Both the position numbers and the translations under genes were made by a program. From the NCBI RefSeq assembly GCF_044962685.1, contig NZ_JBBKTX010000002.1, positions 124,001-188,000 on the forward strand: 64,000 nt of DNA, written 5' to 3'. This stretch comes from Oceanobacter antarcticus. Its GTDB lineage: Bacteria; Pseudomonadota; Gammaproteobacteria; Pseudomonadales; Oceanobacteraceae. The notes below the pieces were generated by a model. That model ran no database searches. It was not told where the DNA came from and saw only the letters and a list, made by a program, of their open reading frames with translations. Positions 58,073-64,000 of this stretch are shown piece after piece; within the stretch, counting starts at the first letter, position 1, and every line of letters begins with the position of its first letter.

Positions 58073-60064
58073 ATGCCATTGTCCTGGCAGCAACCATTGC
58101 AGCAATGTTTTGGGTTTGACTCTCTGCGTCCTGGCCAGCAGGCGGTGATTGAGACGCTTCTGGCGGGGCGTTCTGCCGCTGCAATTTTTCCGACCGGTTC
58201 CGGCAAGTCGCTCTGTTATCAGTTACCTGCGCTGCTGTTACCGCATCTGACGTTGGTGATTTCACCGCTGCTGGCGCTGATGCAAGACCAGGTGCAGTAT
58301 CTGCAATCCCGTGGCATTGCCGCTGCGACGATCGATTCTACCCAGAGCCGGGACGAAGCCCAGGCTGTTATGAACGGGGTGCGCAGCGGTACGACCAAAA
58401 TCCTGATGGTGTCGGTCGAGCGGCTGAAAAACGAGCGCTTCCGGCAATTTATTGGTCAGGTGCCTATCTCTTTGCTGGTGGTCGATGAGGCTCACTGTAT
58501 CTCGGAGTGGGGTCATAATTTCCGCCCGGATTATTTGAAACTGCCGGATTACTGCCGCGAATTTGCGGTGCCACAGGTGTTGTTATTAACCGCCACTGCA
58601 ACTCAGGCGGTGATTGATGATATGCAAACGCACTTCGCTATCGCCGTAAACGATGTGGTGACGACGGGCTTTCACCGGCCCAATTTGCGTTTGCTGGTAC
58701 AGCCGACGGCGGTGTCTGATCGGGTTGATCAATGTGCGACCTGGTTGCAACATCTGGCCCGCAAATCGGCACAAAAACAGCAAGATTTTGCCGCCATTAT
58801 CTATGTGACCTTGCAACATACTGCTGAAGAAGTAGCCCGGCAGCTGGCCCCGCAGTTGCCGTTTGCGGTGGTGGCTTATCATGCCGGTTTGGGCCATGAA
58901 CAGCGGGAAGCCATTCAGCAGCAGTTTATGTCTGGTGCGATGCCGGTGATTGTCGCCACCATTGCGTTTGGCATGGGGGTGGATAAAAGCAATATCCGTC
59001 AGGTGATGCATTATGACTTGCCGAAATCGATTGAAAATTACAGTCAGGAAATTGGCCGTGCCGGGCGCGATGGCCATGCTTCGGACTGCATTATGCTGGC
59101 GGATGAGTCCGGTCTGACGGTGCTGGAAAATTTCGTTTACGGCGATGGGCCAGAGTTACACAGCATTCAGCAGGTGATTCAGAGCATTTCGGAACAGCAA
59201 CAGGGCAGTCAGTGGGAAGTGCTGATGACGCCACTGTCCAATACCACAAATATTCGTTTGCTGCCGCTGAAGACCCTGTTGGTTAATCTCGAAATGCGCG
59301 GTGTACTGACGTCGCAGTACAGCTATTTTGCTGAATACAGGTACAAGCTTGAGCAGTCCGAAACGGAGTTGTTGAATCACTTTAACGGTGAGCGTCAGCA
59401 GTTTTTGCAAACGCTACTCAACACCAGCAGCAAAGGCCGCAGCTGGTACACCTTCAATAGTGACGCGCTGGAGCAGGCGTTAGGTAAGCAAGCAAGCGCT
59501 GGAGACAGGCCAACCCGAGTGCGGGCATTAAACGCGCTGGAGTTCTGTCAGGAGAGAGGCTGGATACAACTCGAAAGCAAGCAGATGACGGATGTTTATC
59601 GGGTCGATGGGCAGAAGCTGGCCGAACCGGGTCTGGCGGAGTCCTTGTATGCGCATTTTTTGCAGAAACAGACCAATGAGATTCATCGTATTCACACGAT
59701 GCTGGATCTGTTTCGTCAGCCTGACTGTGTATCGCGGCGGCTGGCCGCCTACTTTGGTGAGCAAATGCCGCAGGATTGCGGTATCTGCTCGGTGTGTCGT
59801 GGCCAGTTTAAAGCCTGGGCTTACACTCAACATAGCCATTCATTGGCAACGCTGAATGCGGCCAGGCTGGTGGCTCCGTTACAACAAAACATTCAGCAGC
59901 AGTTTGGTCAGCCAGCGTCGCTGGAGTTGCTCACCCGTTTTTTATGCGGAATTCAGGTGCCCTGGTTATCCAAAGTACGTGCCCGGCAGTTGCCCGGTTT
60001 TGGTCAGCTGGAAAACATCCCCTATGCTGACGTCCGACACTGGCTGGCATCCGGTTTGACTTGA
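58073..60064 (+). CDS. RecQ family ATP-dependent DNA helicase
   Basis: A 663-residue 3'-5' DNA helicase. Motif 0 is FGFDSLRPGQQAVIETLLAG, motif I is IFPTGSGKSLCYQLPALL, motif II is LLVVDEAHCISEWGHNFRPDYLKL (the RecQ-type DEAH and aromatic-rich loop), motif III LLLTATAT, and motifs V-VI include VIVATIAFGMGVDKSNIRQVMHYDLPKSIENYSQEIGRAGRDG. A zinc-binding Cys cluster follows (QDCGICSVCRG). The protein lacks a visible HRDC domain and has its own C-terminal region, so it is RecQ-like rather than proven RecQ. It is convergent with dbpA. Confidence 0.92.
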   Translation: MPLSWQQPLQQCFGFDSLRPGQQAVIETLLAGRSAAAIFPTGSGKSLCYQLPALLLPHLTLVISPLLALMQDQVQYLQSRGIAAATIDSTQSRDEAQAVMNGVRSGTTKILMVSVERLKNERFRQFIGQVPISLLVVDEAHCISEWGHNFRPDYLKLPDYCREFAVPQVLLLTATATQAVIDDMQTHFAIAVNDVVTTGFHRPNLRLLVQPTAVSDRVDQCATWLQHLARKSAQKQQDFAAIIYVTLQHTAEEVARQLAPQLPFAVVAYHAGLGHEQREAIQQQFMSGAMPVIVATIAFGMGVDKSNIRQVMHYDLPKSIENYSQEIGRAGRDGHASDCIMLADESGLTVLENFVYGDGPELHSIQQVIQSISEQQQGSQWEVLMTPLSNTTNIRLLPLKTLLVNLEMRGVLTSQYSYFAEYRYKLEQSETELLNHFNGERQQFLQTLLNTSSKGRSWYTFNSDALEQALGKQASAGDRPTRVRALNALEFCQERGWIQLESKQMTDVYRVDGQKLAEPGLAESLYAHFLQKQTNEIHRIHTMLDLFRQPDCVSRRLAAYFGEQMPQDCGICSVCRGQFKAWAYTQHSHSLATLNAARLVAPLQQNIQQQFGQPASLELLTRFLCGIQVPWLSKVRARQLPGFGQLENIPYADVRHWLASGLT

Positions 60065-60117
60065 GTCGGTGGGATCAACAGGGATGGATCAACAGAGATG
60101 GGATCACTGCGGGATGA

Positions 60118-60145
60118 TCCGCCACGATCGATCGATCGTGGCGGA
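60118..60145. repeat. Perfect 28-bp palindrome
   Basis: Each base from 60118 to 60145 pairs with its mirror around the centre at 60131/60132 (arms TCCGCCACGATCGA and its complement). It contains overlapping CGATCG steps. It lies in the gap between the convergent helicase gene (end 60064) and dbpA (end 60181). No T-run follows on either strand, so it is not a standard terminator; a protein-binding site or a stem-loop end of convergent RNAs is possible. Confidence 0.85.
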
Positions 60146-60180
60146 GCGGGTAGCGACGAGTACGAGGTGGTTAACAATGG

Positions 60181-61572
60181 TTAAAGTTTTCTGGCTTTGA
60201 TCGTCTTGCCCTTGACCCGGCCTTTATTTAACACATCAACCGCCTGACGGGCTGCTGTCCGTGCCACCGCGACGTAAGACACCATATCCAGCACGTGTAT
60301 CTTGCCAACCTGACTGCCCTGAATACCGCCGGGCGCTGTGAGAGCGCCAAGTACGTCACCTGGGCGCATTTTGTGTTTGCGGCCTGCGGCAATACAGAGG
60401 GTGGCGAATTCCGGCAGCACTGGTACCGGTTCGCTGCGGCTGAGTTCGTCGATGGCGATACAGGGAATCTCAATATCTTGCTGGTGGTTGAGTGCCTTGC
60501 GCTTATGGTCTTCGCTGTCGGCCAGCAAGGTGATGGCGATACCTTCCTTGCCTGCGCGGCCAGTACGGCCAATGCGGTGGGTGTAGACCTCAATTTCCCG
60601 AGGTACTTCGACGTTAATCACTGCGGGCAGATCGTCAACATCCAGACCGCGAGCGGCAACGTCAGTGGCGACGAGGAAGTTGGCCGAGCCTTGTTTGAAC
60701 TGGGTGAGAATGGCATCGCGGTCGCGTTGTTCCAGGTCGCCATTAATGGCGCGGGCAATAAAGCCGAGAGAGGTTAACTGCTGGGCGATTTCTTCGGTAC
60801 TTTGTTTGGTATTGCAGAATACCACGGCCTGTTGAATGTTGAAGTGAGCTAACACTCGTTCAAGAGCAGCAGGGCGCTGATGACGGTCGCACAAGATAAA
60901 GCGTTGATCGATGCTGTTGCTGGTATGAGTCGATTCGACCTTGATGATTTCTGGCGTCTGTTGGTACTGGGCGCTCAGTTTCTGGATATTGTTCGGGTAG
61001 GTGGCCGAGAACAGCAAGGTCTGGCGGTCTTCCGGGGTGTGGCCAATGATGTGCTGAATGTCGTCACTGAATCCCATGTCTAACATGCGATCGGCTTCGT
61101 CGAGCACCAGAGTGTGTACCTGGCTGATGTCGAGGGTGTTTTTGCGCAGGTGATCCTTGAGGCGGCCAGGTGTGCCGACGACGATATGAGCACCGTGTTC
61201 GAGGGAGCCAATCTGGGGGCCAATGGAGACGCCACCACTGAGTACCACGACTTTGATATTGGCCAGGTAACGGGCCAGTTTGCGGATCTCGGTGGCGACC
61301 TGGGTTGCCAGTTCGCGAGTAGGGCACAGCACCAGGCCTTGGACACCAAAAAAGCGCGGGTTGATTTTGGTCAGCAGTGGAATGGCGAAGCTGGCGGTTT
61401 TGCCGGATCCGGTTTTGGCCTGGGCAATCAGATCCCTGCCGTCCAGCGCCAGCGGCAAAGCCAGTTTTTGAATGGCGGTCATGGTGGTGTAACCCATGGC
61501 ACGCAGGTTGTCGATTTGTTCCGCTGGCAGCGGCAGGGTTTCAAATTCGCTGGTGGGGGTTGATTCGGTCAT
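60181..61572 (-). CDS. dbpA: DEAD-box RNA helicase DbpA
   Basis: A 463-residue RNA helicase that acts in 50S ribosomal subunit assembly via helix 92 of 23S rRNA. Motifs: IAQAKTGSGKTASFAIPLL (I), PTRELATQV (Ia), VLDEADRMLDMGF (II, DEAD), FSATYP (III), HRIGRTGRAGKEG (VI). The C-terminal 75 residues match the DbpA RNA-binding domain (ATLCIAAGRKHKMRPGDVLGALTAPGGIQGSQVGKIHVLD). The start used here, 61572, gives a normal DbpA. A frame from ATG at 61737 adds 55 low-complexity residues, and that ATG overlaps the trmA stop (TGATG); a coupled longer form is possible. Confidence 0.94.
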   Translation of the reverse strand: MTESTPTSEFETLPLPAEQIDNLRAMGYTTMTAIQKLALPLALDGRDLIAQAKTGSGKTASFAIPLLTKINPRFFGVQGLVLCPTRELATQVATEIRKLARYLANIKVVVLSGGVSIGPQIGSLEHGAHIVVGTPGRLKDHLRKNTLDISQVHTLVLDEADRMLDMGFSDDIQHIIGHTPEDRQTLLFSATYPNNIQKLSAQYQQTPEIIKVESTHTSNSIDQRFILCDRHQRPAALERVLAHFNIQQAVVFCNTKQSTEEIAQQLTSLGFIARAINGDLEQRDRDAILTQFKQGSANFLVATDVAARGLDVDDLPAVINVEVPREIEVYTHRIGRTGRAGKEGIAITLLADSEDHKRKALNHQQDIEIPCIAIDELSRSEPVPVLPEFATLCIAAGRKHKMRPGDVLGALTAPGGIQGSQVGKIHVLDMVSYVAVARTAARQAVDVLNKGRVKGKTIKARKL

Positions 61573-61736
61573 GGCGGCTGCCTGTGGTGTATCCGGGATG
61601 GACTGATGCGACCGGGCGGCGTTGCCGACGGGGCTGATATCAGCTGTGGTGTCAGGAGATGTCCCGTTACGCTGGGCGTTGACGGGTGGGATGGAGCCGA
61701 GTTTGCCGCTCCGGGCATTTTTCCAGGGATCGACCA

Positions 61737-62840
61737 TCAGACAGGTTTCCGGGTCAGTAAAACACCAGTCTCAATATGATGGGTATAAGGAAACTGGTCA
61801 AACAGGGCGAAGCGTTGAATGGTGTGCGTTTGTGACAGAAGACGCAAATTCGCTTGCAGGGTTTCGGGGTTGCAAGAAATGTAGATGATGTTGTCGTACC
61901 CCTGCAGCTGTTTGACGGACTCGTCATCGAGTCCTGCCCGTGGCGGGTCGACCAGTACGGTGCGGAAGTCATAGCTGCCGAGGTCGATGTCTTTCAGTCG
62001 TTCGAACTGTTTTTCGCCACGCAGGGCCTGAACAAAATCCTCGCTGGCGAGACGGGCGATAATCAAGTTGTCGATCTGGTTGTCGGCGATATTGATCTGC
62101 GCCGCCGCGACGGAGGTTTTGGAAATTTCAGTCGCCATAACACGGTCGAAGCAGTTGGCCAGCGCGATCGAAAAATTGCCGTTGCCACAGTAGAGTTCGA
62201 GCAGGTCACCACCAATACCCTCTGAACAGCTGCGCGCCCAGCTGAGCATGTGCTGATTCATTGCGCCATTTGGCTGGGTGAAGCCACCTTCGATCTGGCG
62301 GTAGCCATAGCGCTGGCCATCGACCTCTAGTTGCTCGGTAACGTAGTCCCGTTCCAGCACTACTTTTTGTTTGCGGGAGCGACCAATAATGGCGACGTTT
62401 AAACGAGCCATCAGGGCGCGTGCTTCTATTTCCCAGCCGTCATCCAGTTTTTTGTGATAAATCAGTGTGATCAAGGCATCGCCACTGAGCGTGGTGAGAA
62501 ACTCGACCTGAAACAGTTTACGCCGCAGTGGTTGATTGTGTTGCAGCTCTGCTAACAGGCGTTGCATCAGGTCGTTGATCAATTCAGAGGCAATCGGAAA
62601 GTCGAGCACTTCCAGCGGCTTTTTGCGATCGTCGGGATCAAACATGGCGTAGAAACAGCGGTCACCGCTGTGCCACAGGCGAAATTCTGCCCGTAGGCGG
62701 AAATGGCTGGCACGGCTGGCAAACACTTCCAGTTCCGGTGGGCTAAATTCGGACAGGCGTTGTGTCAGGGTTTGGCACTTTTGTTCCAGTAATTCCGGGT
62801 ACTGTTCTGGCGTTACGCCGGGTTGGTACAGATCTGACAT
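61737..62840 (-). CDS. trmA: tRNA (uracil-5-)-methyltransferase TrmA
   Basis: Methylates U54 of tRNAs to give ribothymidine, using S-adenosylmethionine. The 367-residue protein begins MSDLYQPGVTPEQYPELLEQKCQTL, a close match to TrmA of enterobacteria. The SAM motif LLELYCGNGNFSIALANCF and the catalytic IIYISCNPETL with its nucleophilic cysteine are visible, plus LVDPPRAGLDDESVKQL. The size and N-terminus exclude RlmD/RlmC. The ATG at 62840 is chosen on the family start; the frame runs 91 codons further. It is upstream of dbpA on the same strand, with the TGATG overlap. Confidence 0.96.
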   Translation of the reverse strand: MSDLYQPGVTPEQYPELLEQKCQTLTQRLSEFSPPELEVFASRASHFRLRAEFRLWHSGDRCFYAMFDPDDRKKPLEVLDFPIASELINDLMQRLLAELQHNQPLRRKLFQVEFLTTLSGDALITLIYHKKLDDGWEIEARALMARLNVAIIGRSRKQKVVLERDYVTEQLEVDGQRYGYRQIEGGFTQPNGAMNQHMLSWARSCSEGIGGDLLELYCGNGNFSIALANCFDRVMATEISKTSVAAAQINIADNQIDNLIIARLASEDFVQALRGEKQFERLKDIDLGSYDFRTVLVDPPRAGLDDESVKQLQGYDNIIYISCNPETLQANLRLLSQTHTIQRFALFDQFPYTHHIETGVLLTRKPV

Positions 62841-63057
62841 AAAAGCGGGTAAGCTCCGCATTGGGATAGATATGGGTGAAAAAAGCCGGGCATTATACGG
62901 CGCTGGTGCTGTACAACAAGCGTACTGCACGGAAGCCTGAGAATAAAAACAACTTTCGGTGTTTGATTGGTTGTGAGTGGCTCCTTTGGATAGGGCTTCT
63001 TTGCCGCAAATACCACCTGATTCTATTGATTGCCTGATTATAGAGAGAGGCCTTGGC

Positions 63058-63939
63058 ATGAGTGATGTTCTGGATGAACTGATGGGTTTGCTCGATCTGG
63101 AGCCGATTGGCATGAACCGCTTTCGTGGTCGCTGCCAGGATTTGGGTTTTAAAAATCTGTTTGGTGGCCAGGTGTTGGGTCAGGCGCTGTCAGCGGCGAT
63201 GCAGACCTTGCCTGGTGATTTTCATCGCGACTGGTTGCCGCATTCATTACACGCCTATTTCTTGCGTCCCGGCAATGTCCGCGACAGCCTGGAGTTTGAA
63301 GTATCCGCCCCTCGTGATGGTCGCAGTTTTGCCAATCGGCAGGTGATTGTCAGTCAGTTGGGTAAAGCGGTGATGTCGATGATTTGTTCGTTTCAGCGTC
63401 CCGAGCAAGGCTTTGAGCATCAGCTGAATATGCCTCCGGCAGAAGGGCCGGAGGGGGTTGCCTCTCAGGTCGAGCTGGCCCGGCAGTGGCGCGATTGTTT
63501 TCCGGAGCGCTTGCGGCCGATATACACCGCCGACAAGCCGGTTGAGATGCGGGTGGTTGATCCGATCAATATTTTTTCACCCGAGGTTCGCCCGCCGCAC
63601 AAGGCGGTGTGGATGCGCAGCGACGATACCCTGGGTGACAATATTCGCCATCACACGACCTTGCTGGCCTACGCCAGTGACTTCAATCTGATCACGACCG
63701 CCTTGCTGCCGCATGGGGTTTCGGTGTTCCAGAAAGAAATGCAGGTTGCCAGCCTGGATCACAGTATCTGGTTTCATCGCCCGTTCCGTATGGATGACTG
63801 GCTGCTATACAGCATCGACAGCCCCAGTGCCTCGGGTGGGCGCGGTTTCTGTCGGGGTCAGGTTTTTTCTTCCAATGGCGAGCTGGTGGCCTCGATTGCC
63901 CAGGAAGGTCTGATCCGTCATTGCAAACCGGAAGACTGA
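63058..63939 (+). CDS. tesB: Acyl-CoA thioesterase II TesB
   Basis: A 293-residue double-hotdog thioesterase that hydrolyses acyl-CoAs to free acids. The first hotdog carries FGGQVLGQALSAAMQTL and SLHAYFLRPGN; the second carries LLAYASDFNLITTALLPHG with the catalytic Asp in ASDFN and MQVASLDHSIWFHRPFRMDDW. The tail GRGFCRGQVFSSNGELVASIAQEGLIR is typical. The ATG at 63058 follows GAGAGAGG and gives the family N-terminus MSDVLDELMGLL; the open frame starts 27 codons earlier. It is divergent from trmA. Confidence 0.96.
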   Translation: MSDVLDELMGLLDLEPIGMNRFRGRCQDLGFKNLFGGQVLGQALSAAMQTLPGDFHRDWLPHSLHAYFLRPGNVRDSLEFEVSAPRDGRSFANRQVIVSQLGKAVMSMICSFQRPEQGFEHQLNMPPAEGPEGVASQVELARQWRDCFPERLRPIYTADKPVEMRVVDPINIFSPEVRPPHKAVWMRSDDTLGDNIRHHTTLLAYASDFNLITTALLPHGVSVFQKEMQVASLDHSIWFHRPFRMDDWLLYSIDSPSASGGRGFCRGQVFSSNGELVASIAQEGLIRHCKPED

Positions 63940-63942
63940 GTT

Positions 63943-64000
63943 TCAGGGCTGGCTGGTTTCTTCGTGGTTGGCCTCAGGCAGCAGTTGCGGGTCAAGGAAC
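63943..64000 (-). CDS. C-terminal end of an unidentified gene
   Basis: A minus-strand frame runs from the right edge to a TGA at 63943-63945 and would encode the last 18 residues FLDPQLLPEANHEETSQP, three bases from the convergent tesB stop. The tail is acidic and unlike chance sequence, but it is too short to name. It is partial, cut by the window edge. Confidence 0.35.
   Translation of the reverse strand, partial: FLDPQLLPEANHEETSQP

Noticed and set aside
1..64000. CRISPR array, tRNA or rRNA genes, prophage, toxin-antitoxin or defence island
   Set aside because: No regularly spaced repeats, no cloverleaf, and no integrase, phage or known defence genes were recognised in any part of the window.

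Overview
The window is a chromosomal segment from a gammaproteobacterium. The gene families and order (anr beside a full cco cluster, lldR-lldEFG-dld, aceEF with three lipoyl domains, a FabY-type synthase, ttcA, bolA, greB, dbpA, trmA, tesB) resemble Pseudomonas/Marinobacter/Oceanospirillales-type bacteria. That placement is an inference from gene content; no rRNA or tRNA gene was seen. Most of the window is ordinary core genome. There is no CRISPR array, prophage or autonomous insertion sequence. The mobile content is one 263-bp non-autonomous element that breaks a small EF-hand gene, and one 148-bp intergenic element with inverted ends.

Layout. 0-7 kb: the end of a DUF3833 gene, metE, small conserved genes, and an AraC regulator in tandem with a membrane sensor whose kinase domain looks degenerate. 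7-15 kb: ompW behind a perfect FNR/ANR box, folE, murI, yceI, then a likely sulfide/persulfide module (BigR-type ArsR repressor and SulP transporter, divergent from a persulfide dioxygenase-like MBL protein). 15-25 kb: housekeeping and conserved genes (ylqF, bolA, a phosphate-binding/OmpA fusion, UPF0149, YgjP-type protease, polysaccharide deacetylase, DnaJ-like, greB, ttcA). 25-35 kb: anr and the whole cbb3 oxidase cluster on the minus strand, ccoNOQP / ccoG / ccoHIS-tauE, cut into units by two strong terminators. 35-46 kb: alpha/beta hydrolase, a roadblock/small-GTPase pair, a FabY-like ketoacyl synthase, a GlxA-type regulator, and aceEF closed by tandem terminators. 46-51 kb: the disrupted EF-hand gene, a GNAT-nitrilase fusion and a CHASE-type hybrid histidine kinase. 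51-58 kb: the lactate-oxidation operon lldEFG-dld, facing lldR across a perfect GntR-type operator. 58-64 kb: a RecQ-type helicase, dbpA, trmA and tesB.

How the genes fit together. The anaerobic/microaerobic regulator ANR, the cbb3 oxidase with its copper-loading and assembly factors, and an ANR-boxed ompW form a low-oxygen respiration theme. The lld/dld operon turns lactate into pyruvate and PDH (AceEF) takes pyruvate to acetyl-CoA. FabY-like could then start fatty acid synthesis from that acetyl-CoA. The sulfide module would protect the terminal oxidases. These links are inferences from family knowledge and gene context. The observations most worth following are the clean element insertion in the EF-hand gene, the pseudokinase-AraC pair, the variant BigR, and the roadblock-GTPase pair.
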